Shown piece after piece: positions 11,987 through 23,545 of a stretch of 64,000 nucleotides of DNA. Position numbers and translations under genes: made by a program. The stretch comes from Ophiura sarsii (taxonomy: Eukaryota > Echinodermata > Ophiuroidea > Amphilepidida > Ophiuridae). A model generated the notes under the pieces. The model did not search any database. It was given only the letters and a program-made list of their open reading frames with translations, and was not told the origin of the DNA. The first letter of the stretch is position 1. Each line of letters begins with the position of its first letter. The DNA lies in the NCBI GenBank assembly GCA_035610835.1, contig CM069454.1, positions 60,928,580 to 60,992,579 of the forward strand, in the 5' to 3' direction.

Positions 11987-12400
11987 CAGGAGGCAAGCCT
12001 TCAGGCGAGTGGATGCCCTCTTGCCATCCCTAACTACGCTCCTGTTCGGTGGGGGTGATATGATGGGGTAATTCGTTTAAAAGTTTAAAAACCTTAACAC
12101 ATTTGATCATTATGTTGAATTATATGTTTTAATGAGAAGTCTTTTAATTAGTCAATTAACAATAATTAAAAACAATCAGACCACACCAAGTCTCTCACTC
12201 AAGGCAAGGAGTACTCTTAAGGGAGTATCTTGAAACAGATATTAAAGCTATCCAGCCAGTAATTGGTATACCGTATTCCATTTGAAATCCATGATATACC
12301 CCTATGGAAAAAATACCGTTAAGCTTCCACATAGGGATTGTGCATCGAGATGGGTGTTACTTTCATGGGCGACTTCGTTACTCACTGTAATGGTATTTAC

Positions 12401-12644
12401 CACTTTCTACGCGGCTATTAGTTTTACCATATAGGCCTATATACATTATAATAGGCCTACACAGATTTTTCAGAACCCTTTCCACTGGTTTCAAGATTAC
12501 TGAACCTATAATAGGCATGTTTGTACTTATTCCAATGCATTTATCATCATGGTGATTCCAAAAATGGTGACGAAATGCAATATTTTAAAGATTTTTGATA
12601 CGTTTTGTAACTGTCGTCTGCAGAGGACTGCCGCGTGGAAAGTG
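12401..12644. mobile_element. TTAA-family MITE, copy 1 (fused to an inverted partial copy)
   Basis: Starts CACTTTCTACGCGGC and ends GCCGCGTGGAAAGTG, matching the family described at 26345-26591. A 'gcctata'-rich insertion lies at about 12435-12462. The right end abuts a second copy in opposite orientation without a complete TTAA between them. Confidence 0.75.
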
Positions 12645-12856
12645 TTCCACGCGGTCCACGCGGCTGGCAGCTGCAGACGACATTCCAAAATTTCACAAAA
12701 TGTTTCAAAAATGTCAACAATATTGAATTTCACTACCATATTTGGGATCGCTATGAGAAATACATTGAAATAAGTACAAACATGCCTAGTATTGGTTCAG
12801 TAAAACATTGAGATATACTTTGAAATGTGGGAAAGGTTTATGAAAAATCTGTTGTA
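12645..12856. mobile_element. TTAA-family MITE, partial copy in inverted orientation
   Basis: Begins ttccacgcgg, continues through the gcagctgcagacgacattcc block, the tgagaaatacattgaaataa block and the catgcctagtattggttcag block, and breaks off near 12856 before the terminal GCCGCGTGGAAAGTG. With copy 1 it forms a head-to-head palindrome centred on the shared 'gtggaaagtgttccacgcgg'. Confidence 0.7.
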
Positions 12857-13104
12857 AAAAAGGTCTTGTGTTCCATAATAAGGGGTATATTGACTCAATA
12901 TGGAATAGCCTATACCGTATATCAGCTACTACCTTCCTGAAACAAATAATATGTGACATCAGAATGATATCACTCCCCCCAAAAAACACAGGCTATACAC
13001 AAAGTTCTCTTATCCAATATGTCGGATCAGCTTGGAGGGCCGAGGCTGATAAGAAGTCCCGACAAAAATGGCCCTCTAGGTCAAAGGTTACCATGACGTC
13101 ACTC

Positions 13105-13234
13105 TTATAATTGTTCAACTTCAAATACAGCCCGGAACCCTCCGCCTTGTACGGTGGCATCGGACTGGAACTGATATAAAGTTCTCCCGTCGATGATTCA
13201 AATTGAGTAGGAGGTTGTCACATTACCGCAAAAC
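13105..13234 (-). pseudogene. CUB-domain exon (C-terminal half), interrupted
   Basis: On the minus strand a tttcag acceptor precedes an exon reading RFCGNVTTSYSI, an in-frame TGA (13198-13200), then DGRTLYQFQSDATVQG and GGFRAVFEVEQL before TAA (13105-13107). The pattern FCG...LY.FQSD...GF.A matches the second half of a CUB domain (extracellular, about 110 residues, usually disulfide-bonded). Its 5' phase fits the 3' phase of the exon at 13812-14006 exactly (CG+G gives Arg), so the two belong to one gene. The stop codon makes it non-functional as assembled. Confidence 0.6.
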
Positions 13235-13293
13235 CTGAAAAAAAACAAAAAGAAAAATATAAACTGGGTATTATTTCGATACTTTTTCACACT

Positions 13294-13775
13294 TATACCG
13301 TGAAAGTCACACATAAATACCATGAAAGTTACGAATAGGCCTAAATACCAGTCACGCACAAAATACCGCGAAAGTCACGCTCAATTACCGCAAAAGTCAC
13401 GCATAAATACCATAAATGTCACGCATAAATACCGTGAAAGTCTCGCATAAATACCGTGAAAGTCTTGCATACATACCGTGAAAGTCACGCATAAATACCG
13501 TGAAAGTCTGGCATAAATACCGTGAAAGTCTTGCATACATACCGTGAAAATCACGCATAAAATACCGTGAAAGTCACGTACAAATACCGTGAAAGCCACG
13601 CATAAAAACCGTGAAAGTCTGGCATACTACCGTGAAAGTCACTCATTAATACCGTGAAATACACGCACAAATACCGTGAAAGTCTGGCATAAGTACCGTG
13701 AAAGTCACACATAAATTCCATAGAAGTCTCGCATTAATACCGTGAAAGTCACTCATAAATACCGTGAAAGTCATG
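13294..13775. repeat. 22-bp minisatellite, about 21 copies
   Basis: The unit ataccgtgaaagtcacgcataa is repeated with point changes (tcacgc, tctcgc, tcttgc, tctggc variants). Period 22 is not divisible by 3, which explains the apparent 72-codon minus-strand frame as an artefact. The array fills most of the intron between the two CUB exons. Confidence 0.9.
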
Positions 13776-13811
13776 TGCTAGCTAAAATAATAAAATCACG
13801 TGCATACGTAC

Positions 13812-14006
13812 CGTCCTATGTGCCTCGAAGTCGGCTCTTGACGACGCCCATCCCGGATGTCCAAGAAATCAAATTCGCATTGTTCCTCTTTCTCGAGATC
13901 AAAGTTTTCAAAGTAAAGTTTGACACTCCGTCCTGTAATCTTCCACATACAGTGACGCTATTTGGATATGTGTTAGGGTAGCCTGGTGATTCAAGAGTAC
14001 CGGTAC
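13812..14006 (-). pseudogene. CUB-domain exon (N-terminal half), frameshifted
   Basis: After an atatag acceptor the minus strand reads GTGTLESPGYPNTYPNSVT, the standard CUB opening (SPGYP..YP). The reading frame then shifts by one base near 13950, and the expected continuation CMWKITGRSVKLYF, ENFDLEKEEQCEFDFLDIRD appears in another frame. The exon ends ...RHIG + CG before a GTACGT donor (13806-13811). Both CUB signature stretches (W after the first Cys; acidic CxFDxLxIRDG) are recognisable. A one-base deletion in the genome or an assembly error would explain it. Upstream exons were not found in the tandem repeats beyond 14100. Confidence 0.62.
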
Positions 14007-14109
14007 CTATATTTTGCAGATGGGAAAATGATATTATAAGAATGAGCCACATTTCACTGTCACCGATGTAGAAGGAGGCATGGTCCAAGCCCCTCCCTGT
14101 AAAGTATGA

Positions 14110-14567
14110 TAGGTTGGTATTATATAGAGCACTCACCCCTACAAGCAACACTAGTTATACGTTTCATTCCGTGTATGTCTATGAAGGGGCGGACTATGTC
14201 TCCAGGTGGACTATGGCTCCTTTCACACCGTTATTCATGCCTTGTGAAAATAGCAATCAGTATCTGGTCATTTATAGGTTGGCATAGGGCACTCATCTGT
14301 AAAGACACTACACGCAACACTGGTTTCACGCTTTATTCCGTGTATGTCTATGAAGGGGCGGACTATGTCTCCGTGTGGACTATGGCTCCTTTCACACAGT
14401 TAGTCATGCCTTGTGAAAACAGCAATCTGTATCTGGGTCATTTATAGGTTGGCATAGGGCACTCATCTCTACTACACGCAACACTGGTTTCACGCTTTAT
14501 TTCCGTGTATGTCTATGAAGGGGGCGGACTATGGCTCCAGGTGGACTATGGCTCCTTTCACACCGGT
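14110..14567. repeat. tandem repeat, unit about 165-170 bp, three copies
   Basis: Three consecutive units start with taggttgg at 14110, 14275 and 14445. Each holds gtgtatgtctatgaaggggc, ggactatg and tggctcctttcacacc. Copies 2 and 3 are nearly identical and copy 1 is more diverged; the last unit is truncated. The 113-codon plus-strand frame here is a by-product. Confidence 0.85.
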
Positions 14568-15290
14568 GTGGAACATTAGACTGAATCCGTCAGTCTCCTA
14601 ACATGGCACACGGACGCGAGGCTGCTGTGTTGGACAAGGTCAACGCGCGCATGCGCACAAAAGATAATGAGGGCCGACGTTGAGGGGACTGGGCGAAGAC
14701 ACGTCTAGTGGAACATCAACGTATTTATGATGTTGAACGGCTTCCAATCGGGCAATCTACAGATTATGATGACACCGATATGGAGTTTTCAGTTAATTAG
14801 TATATCTTGTACACGAAATAATTATTCACTAGGGTCGAAATAGTGGAGGGTTTGGCACACATTTTTTGTAGTAATTGGTTACCTACTCCAACGCTAGATG
14901 GTTGCAAATTAATGGCTTGATTTTTTGGATTTTTTCTCCACTAACAATGGTACATACTGTAAGGGCATACTGCCCCTCGTCTCGATTCATGGTGGTGGCC
15001 CTCTTTCTTTTCACCCATGCTTGTAAGCATGGGGTATTAGTTTGGTTCTCGCTCAGGGGAGGTGGTCTGATAAGGAAGATAAGGGCATGTGAGTGAAAAC
15101 ATATTTGTGTATGAAAATAACACACTTTTTGTTGATTTCAGCTTACTGCTTTTTTCCTTATTATATCTAATTCTATTTGGTCCATAACAAATGCCATTAG
15201 CAAAATATTAGCTATATAACACAACAAAAGCCTAATGATTTACTATTACTAGCGGCGTACCCTCGCTACGCTCGGGTCCCCGCTAGATGG

Positions 15291-15980
15291 TTATGCCACA
15301 TTACCTACCTCTGAAACCACATAAACCCCCTACAACCCCCCCCCCAAAAAAACCCCAGGTTGATTAATAACCATATCCCTCCTAAAGGCATTATAAACCC
15401 CCTACAACCCCCCCTCAATCAGGTTGATTTATATAACCATGGTTATGCCACATTACCTACCTCTGAAACCACATAAACCCCCTACAAGCCCCCCCCCCCC
15501 AAAAAAAACAACAACAACAAACCAGGTTGATTAAAAACCATATCCTCCTAAAGGCATTATAAACCCCCTACAACCCCCCTCCCTCAATCAGGTTGATTTA
15601 TATAACCATATCCAGTCCTAAACCATTTACCGTGGCTACTTTATTAATATTAGCCCTATCTCTCAAACGCATCAACTCGGTACTTTTTAAAACATATAAA
15701 CCCTTTACAACCGCCCCCCCCCCCCCCTACTGCAACTACACCAACCAGGTGGATTTATAATCATAACCCTCCTAACCATTTCCGAACATTTCCCGTGGTT
15801 TTACCCTCCCCATACACCACCCAAACCAGGTTGATTTATAATCACAACCCCTCCCTAAACACTTTCCCGTGGCTACTTCATTAACCCTCGGGCCTTTAGA
15901 TTGTTTGGCATGCCAACTTAAAGTAAGAAATCAGGTTGCTTCATTAACCCATTTCCCGTGGTTTTACACCCCCACCCCCA
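15291..15980. repeat. C-rich tandem repeat, unit about 152 bp, degenerating rightward
   Basis: Two clear units start ttatgccacattacctacct at 15291 and 15443. Each carries two 'aaccccctacaacccccc' stretches and a caggttgattta motif. To the right, to about 15980, the caggttgatttata and tttcccgtggctac motifs recur at irregular spacing, suggesting an older part of the same array. Confidence 0.75.
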
Positions 15981-16009
15981 ACATGACACGGTTTGACACC
16001 AAATATCCC

Positions 16010-16152
16010 TACACACAGAAAACACTATGTAAAAAAAATACACAAATTATGTAAAAATTACACAATCTGTGTAAAAATAGAACTCCATAATACTATGTAA
16101 ACAGTTGTGTAAAGCTTTTGCATAGGAATTTACATAGTGTTTTCTGTGTGTA
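16010..16152. mobile_element. ACACAGAAAACACTATG MITE, copy A (internally deleted, 143 bp)
   Basis: The ends TACACACAGAAAACACTATG and CATAGTGTTTTCTGTGTGTA form inverted repeats that include a TA target duplication. Compared with the 224-bp copies at 25890 and 62209 it lacks 81 bp; the junction lies between short ACA direct repeats, a typical slippage or repair scar. Confidence 0.85.
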
Positions 16153-16389
16153 CAACAGGCCTATTCCCGTGTGGCTTCTGCGCCATGTGTAGGAGTGCGT
16201 GTGCCGCGGCAGTGAGCCCTTGCGCAACATGCACGCGACGCGTTACCACGGTAAGACTACGCTGTGTAGTACGCGCAACGCACAATGTTGTTCAATTCTA
16301 GCGGAATTTATGAGCCAAATCTGAGAGGTTTTTTGCTGTTTTTGGAGCCAATTGATAACCAATTTCAGTGGAATGAACTTTAACATCCT

Positions 16390-16520
16390 TCCCGTCATTT
16401 CCTCTATCTTTCGTGCAAATTAGGCGCCACTTTGATCACAACTAACGGAGAAATAAGGATAACAAACACACACATACACAAACATACACCGTTTCCAGAT
16501 TTATAGTAAGATTCGGTATA
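16390..16520. repeat. probable LINE 3'-end remnant
   Basis: The phrase actttgatcacaactaacgg, an acacacacatacacaaacat stretch and then ccgtttccagatttatagta resembles the 3' end of RTE-type LINEs in marine invertebrates. No reverse transcriptase frame is attached. Recognition by eye only. Confidence 0.3.
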
Positions 16521-17033
16521 CACCACCCGCCCTCGTATTAATTCTCATACCATTGAGTAATCCGCCACATTCCACCGACCGATTGTAATTTCATCTGTGT
16601 GTAATAATCTATTTGAAATATGCCCTCGTGGTAAAACTCAGCGTGATAATGCACCCATATAAGGTCTGATGCCGTGTTATACATATCCATAGCGGTGTCG
16701 CATTGTCGCAGATACGGAGATGCTCCTCCGATGGTCCCCGTCCTTCCATCACGTCTATGTAACTACGGCAGTATGCGTTGGATGACCAGTAATCGAAGAA
16801 AAAGCTGTATTTATAATGGGGACCAATAAAATATAGCTTTGAACAGGATGTGCCAACATTATTTATATATAACTATTTTGTGTAATTATTGCCGCCAAAG
16901 AAAGCAGACGTTGGCTGTGTGGATAGGTGTCAGTACGCCCCGAGAATTCCCGGTTCTTTGTGCGGTTGACACAGTGTTGCGGGTGAAACAATGACAACTG
17001 AATCTTGCTTTGATGCTTTTGAGGACCCCTGCG

Positions 17034-17378
17034 GCTTATACGCCACGCGGCTTATACGCCACGCGGCTTATACGCCACGCGGCTTATACGCCACGCGGCT
17101 TATACGCCACGCGGCTTATACGCCACGCGGCTTATACGCCACGCGGCTTATACGCCACGCGGCTTATACGCCACGCGGCTTATACGCCACGCGGCTTATA
17201 CGCAACGGGGCTTAATACGCCACGCGGCTTATACGCCACGCGGCTTATACGCCACGCGGCTTATACGCCACGCGGCTTATACGCCACGCGGCTTATACGC
17301 CACGCGGCTTATACGCCACGCGGCTTATACGCCACGCGGCTTATACGCCACGCGGTTTATACGCCACGCGGCTTATAG
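17034..17378. repeat. 16-bp tandem repeat, about 21 copies
   Basis: The unit cggcttatacgccacg is repeated almost perfectly, with one irregular unit at about 17200-17220 (gcaacggggcttaata). Long open frames across it arise because 16 bp repeated three times is 48 bp without a stop; there is no reason to think they are translated. The array ends at 'cttatagcacggaaattacgg', a phrase that recurs almost identically at about 62125-62145. Confidence 0.92.
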
Positions 17379-17421
17379 CACGGAAATTACGGTAGGTAAT
17401 TGCAACTTCAAATTGATGACA

Positions 17422-17791
17422 ATATTATGTGATCTTTTCCAGAGAGCGCCCTCTATTCATATTTTTTTTTTAGAAAGTAGACTTACTTGCAGATTTACAT
17501 TTCCGATCATAAATCATACATACATTCCAAGTTACAGAGCGATACGATTCCTAATTACCTCAAAATCATGGTTTTAGAGTGAATTTAGAGTGAAAAATAT
17601 AAACTGTCGGAATCCCGACAGTTTATTTTCACTCTAAAACCATGATTTTGAAGTAATTAAGAATCGTATCGCCCTGTAACTTGGAATGTATGCATGATTT
17701 ATGATCAGAAATGTAAATCTGCAAGAAAATCTGCTTTCTATTTTTTTTCTTTCTCGATGTTGAGGCGTTCCCTGGAAAGATCACATAATAT
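17422..17791. mobile_element. near-perfect fold-back MITE (370 bp)
   Basis: The left end ATATTATGTGATCTT is inverted at the right end (AGATCACATAATAT). Arms of about 175 bp meet at a centre near 17608-17625 (ctgtcggaatcccgacag). High arm identity suggests recent activity or gene conversion. A decayed relative sits at 47962-48523. Confidence 0.85.
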
Positions 17792-18047
17792 ACCTTTAGC
17801 CACTTGATTTGTGCTCTACATGTTTGATGTATAATTATTAATTCAGTAAGGTTCTCGCGTAAGAAAAAAAGCGATGTAAACGAGGAAACTTATAATATAG
17901 GGGGACGGAAATTAGGGGAGCGCGTCCCTCGCATCCACCGCCTATGTATACATTATCGAACAACTGTTCTGTGCTCACTTACCTAAAGAAATGCTCAATT
18001 CTGGCTCAACGGATATTTGCCACACACAATCTAAGCTGTTATTATTG

Positions 18048-18147
18048 NNNNNNNNNNNNNNNNNNNNNNNNNNNNNNNNNNNNNNNNNNNNNNNNNNNNN
18101 NNNNNNNNNNNNNNNNNNNNNNNNNNNNNNNNNNNNNNNNNNNNNNN
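18048..18147. other. assembly gap, 100 N
   Basis: Exactly 100 undetermined bases, the usual placeholder for a gap of unknown size. It falls at the 3' side of the minus-strand LINE, so that element's true end is not visible. The predicted peptides running through it are meaningless. Confidence 0.98.
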
Positions 18148-19540
18148 CCCGTGATTTCCAGTTTGTCTGCAGATGGTAGCTTGCAGTCACCAAAGAAGAG
18201 TTCAAGTTGGGATGGGATGGGGTTCTCTTCCTAAAGATTACCATAGTCTTGCATAGGTAGGCTCAAAGGTCACTTTCCATTTATCAGCCCACGCTTTCAT
18301 ATTGCTTAGATCACTGTTAAGGCTAGCAGCTACTGCACTGGAGGTGATTGAAGACCTAATGGGTGAGAAAAGTGTTGAATCGTTAGCGTACAGATAGAGC
18401 TCGTTGTCACAGACATCCACAAGGTCATCAATGAAAACAGAAAACAGTCCCGACATGACGACATTGATAGATCTATCGAATATGTAGTTGTGTATCTATG
18501 AAAGCAGTCTTCTGGTAACACCCTTTGATATCAGTTTTTGAGCAGAGTCCATTGTGCCATACTCTGTCGAAAGCTCATTTTATGTCAAGGGCAATGACAC
18601 AAACCGCGTCACTTTGGTCTAGGGAGTTGTTCCATTTCTGTGACAAAATGTTGAGGAGATCAGCTGAGGCCTTCTCTAAATCCAACTGTCTGCTGGAAAT
18701 CAGATCATTCCTGAGAAGAAAGCGTTGAAGTTGTTTCTGCACAACAGCTTCCATGATCTTGCTGATATTGCCTAGCAGTGAGATTGGACGGTACTTTGTT
18801 GGGTCAGCCTTGGAACCTCTCTTGTGGATTGGAGTGACAGATGCTGTTTTCCATTGGTTAGGAAACACACCATGAGTGAAGCAGAGATCAAAAAGCTATT
18901 TTGTCAAAGGATTTGGTTGTTGAAGGATATACATTTGGGGCCTGGTTTTCAGCACCTTGGAGTCTACATTTGTCTGCAAATGTCTGACAAAATGTTCTGC
19001 CTTGTCCCTTGCTGTAATATGGGTGACATTTTGATGTTCAATCACTGGGATCTCGGAACGAGCTGTTCTTCCGGACAGGGTGTTGATGATTCTCCACCAT
19101 TTCTTGCTGCTCAGCGATTAATCTGCTATATGTAGGTCTTCTTGTCTCAGTTTTGTGTTGTAGCTACTGGCTAGCTTCTTGATTGTAGGAATGTCTAGCT
19201 TCAGCGAACTTTGCCTTGCTGGCTTCAGTTTGGTCTATTTTGGCTTTGTTAAAGAGGCCGCGCTTCTTCCTAGATTCTCTACGGCATTTGTCGTTGAACC
19301 AAATCTTGTCCTCTTGGTAACTGTTTTACTAGGTATAAACAAGTCCATAGCATCGCAGATTATATCAGTGACGTACTGGAGCAAGCAGTTTAAGGATCTT
19401 TCTTCTGGAATACACTTGACCAGTTTGTGGAAGCAAGGTGACCTCTCATCCCCCAGTAATCAGCCTTGTCATATCTCCAGACTTTCCTCCTGTGTGGTTT
19501 GTCCCTGTATACTGGCACATCTAAGAACACTAACACAGTG
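18148..19540 (-). pseudogene. decayed LINE (non-LTR retrotransposon) reverse transcriptase, minus strand
   Basis: Minus-strand fragments match non-LTR reverse transcriptase: TPIHKRGSKADPTKYRPISL and QSDAVCVIALDIK (18575-18868), then FSVFIDDLVDVCDNELYLYA and NDSTLF (18238-18456). The catalytic box reads YANDS instead of YADDS, so one metal-binding Asp is replaced. Frame breaks separate the pieces. The sequence between about 18870 and 19540 aligns, inverted, with 51040-51600 of the plus-strand copy, including the KTVT linker region, but no endonuclease domain is present, so the copy is 5'-truncated. Its 3' side runs into the N gap. The pattern suggests the CR1/Jockey group, not proven. Confidence 0.8.
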
Positions 19541-21984
19541 TTATGTGAAAGCTTATTTATCTAGCTACTTTGTGGGAATAAATCAGGTATTTCTATAACT
19601 GTTTGGCTGAGATATGATTGATTATATTTCATAAGTCAGGGTGGAGGCGGTAGCGGTAGCGACGGTGGCGCTGTGTACCACAATATTCCAAATTCTACGT
19701 TCAATTTACAATTACTCCTCATCCCTGTGTGGTACAAACATGATTTTGCTCTCATTTTATAGATTGTGTTATACTTTGTCTGTTTCAACGTACGTTTACC
19801 ATTATGTAACAATTGTAATCATGAATCTATTGCATTGTCCTTGGTTTATCCCCTATTCGCTACACAGAGAACTTGCCTAATTCATCGGTGTTACATACAT
19901 GACTATAACAAAAGAAGTGCTCAACCGATGATAGCCAAATTAGATATTTTGAAGCTCTCATAGGGGAATTCCAAAATGCCGTTTAAATCAGGATAGGGTG
20001 AATCCAAAAAATATATATTTTTGTAAACGTTTGTGTTCATTCAATTCCCGATATAGTTTATTTCAACAAGTTACCCTTGACATCCGTTATGTTCTGATGG
20101 GTAATTGTATGAGAAACTAGTATGCACAGTAAAATTATGATTGGGATAGGTATAACAATATAATTGAGCTTCAATCAAATTATGAAAAACATCGATATTT
20201 TTTTAACATTCTTTATCACAACATGTTACCATTAGGTCCTATCTAAATTCCAATAGAATATTTGGATTTCTTATGAGATTTCCGCTTAGAAAATATATAC
20301 TTTTTATAGAGTAGAATAGGTAATTATTGCGATATGCTAATTCGAATCTCAGATGGTGTAAAATGTAAAAATCTGGACATGCAACGGGAAGGGTGGCGAG
20401 TTCATAACACATGGCCATATACTAAATTACATTCAACTGTCTTTTGTTTGTGTCTATTCATGTGAGAACTATTGTTGCCAGAACAACCTTACAACATGCC
20501 TCTTCTGAACAGATACAAATATTATAGACCAAGCACACACACAAAAAATATTATTATAAAACCAAATTACAGAAGCATAAGTAGAAATGATTCAAAAGAT
20601 AAATAAATAACTGTTACATTAATCAGGCCTACTACAACAACAAAACATCATAAATATCCCCCAAAAAATCATTATTATAGACAACCAGTCGCGTCATAGG
20701 AGCACAGCCCCACCCCCCCCCCCCCCCCCCCAATGGTTTTCGAAGGAAAAAAGAAAGGGTAAGGAAAGGGAACACGAAAGGGAAGGAAGAAAAGATAAAG
20801 GAAGGGGAAAGAAACATAACAATTTCAATAATCTATACTTAAACCAAGAAAATGTCTGTATAATGCACAACTGTTGATTGGAAATAAAGTGGTTGATTTT
20901 CAATAAAATATTGGACAAATGTATACACCAGATCGCTCTAAATTGGTACGGAAATTGAAAACTTTCCACTTGTGAGGGGGAACATCACCCCTCATACTCC
21001 CCTCTGTCCGCACTAGCGCAAATTACGGTGATGCGTACCGCTTTCGTTACCGTATTACATAAATTTAGCCCCTATAATTTTCCAGAACACCGCCGATTGG
21101 GCCCCCTCAATCACAACTACCACGGTACGCCCTGTAGACAACTTTGCCGAATGACCAAGAGAATATTATCTGCAGAGATGAAATAGTAATAAAGTACCTG
21201 CAACCACACTACCCTACCCCATAAATTGATTGATAGAAAAAACAATAAGAAATCAAATAACCAACATGCCGTCCAAAATGACAACTGGTTATATTAAACC
21301 TGGTCTCGACTTTTAAAATCTATTGTAAGCGATATTGGTATAACAAAACAAACCTGTTTTTTCAGGACTTCACAATATTATCAAAATGGATTTGACAGAT
21401 CAACACGTATCAAAACTGTTCACATAAACAAATACGACAAATACACCAAATTACGATGACACTTCAAACGGGCAGATTGTTATCCATAAAATTCATCAAA
21501 TATGCTAGACAAAATAAAATAATGATCCAATTAGGTATTTCCTTCACGTGAAAAAAATATAGCGAGCTAATACATTTTCAAGGAAATTCCCCATCATAAT
21601 AATAGCCTATAATTATAGTAGAGCAAAGTTGGCCATAAAAGTCACATCACCTCGTTTGTTATATGATATACCTTTTACTTCAAGAAAATGATGATGCCAA
21701 TGGTGTGGGTGACCTGAGAAATTAGCATATCAAAATGGCGACTATTTAAGAATATTGAGACAATATTTATCGCACTAACCATGCTAACACATATTAAAGC
21801 GGCGTGATATTATTATCAAACATATTATATTCAAACCTAGAAAATATACTATAATCATTGATAATCAATACATACAATGATTGCACCATTCATTAGAACC
21901 ATCTTTGACTTTCAAATGGCAATGGATCTTAAATCAGCACAACAAGACTTATCCATGATAATAATTAATTTTTCCCTAGTGGTG
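19541..21984. other. non-coding stretch
   Basis: No gene supported. A poly(C) run at about 20706-20731 is followed by a purine-rich patch (ggaaaaaagaaagggtaagg type) to about 20815, the same G/C-run plus purine/pyrimidine arrangement seen near 34345-34560 in inverse order. Trinucleotide-like ggcggtagcggtagcgacgg lies at about 19647. Confidence 0.5.
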
Positions 21985-22057
21985 ATCGAGGAATGAATTG
22001 AATCCGGGACCTTCTGAATTCAAGACAGGCGCTCTACCAACTGAGCTATCGAGAACA
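21985..22057 (-). tRNA. degenerate tRNA-like sequence
   Basis: On the minus strand the A-box TAGCTCAGTTGGTAGAGCGC is followed by a CTTGAAT anticodon-loop-like segment (would read TGA) and a weak B-box (GGATTCAATTC). D-arm pairing is good, but the anticodon stem has two mismatches and the acceptor and T stems do not close. It is most likely a tRNA pseudogene or SINE head. Confidence 0.4.
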
Positions 22058-23434
22058 ATTGGTATTGAAGCGCAAGAAATGCGTCTTAAGGCTTATGGTT
22101 CAACTTATCCATATATCAATTTTTATCCTTGGCAGTTACAGCATAACTTTCTTTTTTTTCTCAAAATGACGGGATAAATGTGTCAGTGTCCGCAATAATA
22201 CAATAAGCAAAGCGAAAGTGATTTGTTAAAATGAATGTATTAAGTTGCCACACACCGCAGTATATGAAGTTGGTGTCAGCCTCAAATAGCATTTTTCGAT
22301 GATGAAGGGTAGGCTACAATATGTATTGTGTATTAAGCTTCTTCTTTTTTTGAAACAAATGTTGACAGCAACACCAACATATTGACAGGTAATTTTGCCA
22401 ATGATACAACGTGTTGTTGTAATAGTCAATCATCTGTCAAACCTAAGTATTGTACAACGTTAATAATTGGTTTTACATGGCTATATTTCACAGGGCGATA
22501 ATCACAAATGTATTGCAATGGCCAATCATCCGTCAAACATAAGTTGTGTACAATGTTAATAACGGGTTTTACGTGCGTTTAAGTGATTTTGAAAATTTGA
22601 CGCTCGATTGAGCTATTCATTCACCAATTTCATTTGGTTGCAGAATGGCTCGTTCGTCGGATGGCATGAAGATTGTTCTCGTAATCTTAGCGTTATAATC
22701 AACTAGAGGACTGACAATACCGTGTGTGGGTAAGTAGGTACGATTTTTTTTAAATGTTGTTGCTATTGTTCAGCGAAAACTCTAAACTGATACAAATCGC
22801 CAGATTGTATTGCCAGAGTGGGAAAAACACTGTTGCAAGTATGAGGTAAACCTAACACAAACAGTTCCAGACCAGGTGGTATAATGTTAGCTATAAAAAG
22901 TTATGATGTTTTTGTAACAACGCTTAGCGGGTAAAAAAGTTGGGTTATTGGTATTATCAAAACCGGCCAGGCATGTACGAATGAATGGTGAACTGTGATT
23001 ATTCCACACAGATTAACATTGTTGAGCACACACTAGGCAATGATATCCCATTGAAAATCACTTCAATGAAACTTTGTGCTCGGTTGGTATGGTTACTTAA
23101 GTCATCATAATTGTAGAAATATCCCCTCGAATTTATGAATAAGCTGTTATAACTGACTGGCGGGATACCCTTGCAAAGCAAAGGATGGATATGTAATTTA
23201 CAGAATTTCTTAAGGTTTTTACATTTCCATACATCGTCAAATTTAAGGGGTCCCTTTAATTTTAATCGGGACCCGCAAGTCTTTCCAATTTGAGACCTGA
23301 CGCGTCAAACAAGAAAGTGAGAGGTCCAGGACGCGCAGACGCGTCAGAATGCGACCCCTGACTGAAGGAGACCGTAGTGCATTAATCAACTTATGCTTAA
23401 TAATACTTATTAAGAAGGTTGACACGTGTAAGCT
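22058..23434. other. non-coding stretch
   Basis: No gene supported. Two related blocks, 'caatcatctgtcaaacctaag' (about 22427) and 'caatcatccgtcaaacataag' (about 22524), shortened here, form a roughly 97-bp imperfect direct repeat. The inverted partner of the 8.3-kb dispersed repeat lies at about 23245-23370. Confidence 0.4.
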
Positions 23435-23545
23435 CTTCGTGAGTTTTTTCAACGACGCCTTGCATATATGCTATTGTTTTGTATATCTTTTGCATATGTT
23501 GTATATGCGAAATAAAATAAACCTGTAAACCTGTAAACCTGTATT
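23420..23545 (+). repeat. LINE 3' end with (cctgtaaa)n tail, copy 1
   Basis: ttgacacgtgtaagctcttc...ttcaacgacgccttgcatat...gaaataaaataaacctgtaa, ending in three 8-bp cctgtaaa units. The same sequence recurs at 62941-63080. An 8-bp microsatellite tail is characteristic of CR1-type LINEs. No coding part is attached. Confidence 0.65.

Noticed and set aside
13294..13775. CRISPR-like array of regular short repeats
   Set aside because: Repeats are contiguous 22-bp units without unique spacers, in a eukaryotic intron; a minisatellite.
14106..14447. 113-codon plus-strand frame
   Set aside because: Built from the 165-170-bp tandem repeat; the peptide repeats with the DNA.
16991..17378. Long open frames of 74 and 122 codons
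   Set aside because: They are translations of the 16-bp satellite; period 16 gives a stop-free 48-bp cycle by chance.
22658..22697. Mini-frame after a ttgcag acceptor (MARSSDGMKIVLVILAL)
   Set aside because: Only 17 codons, with no donor, domain or conservation evidence.
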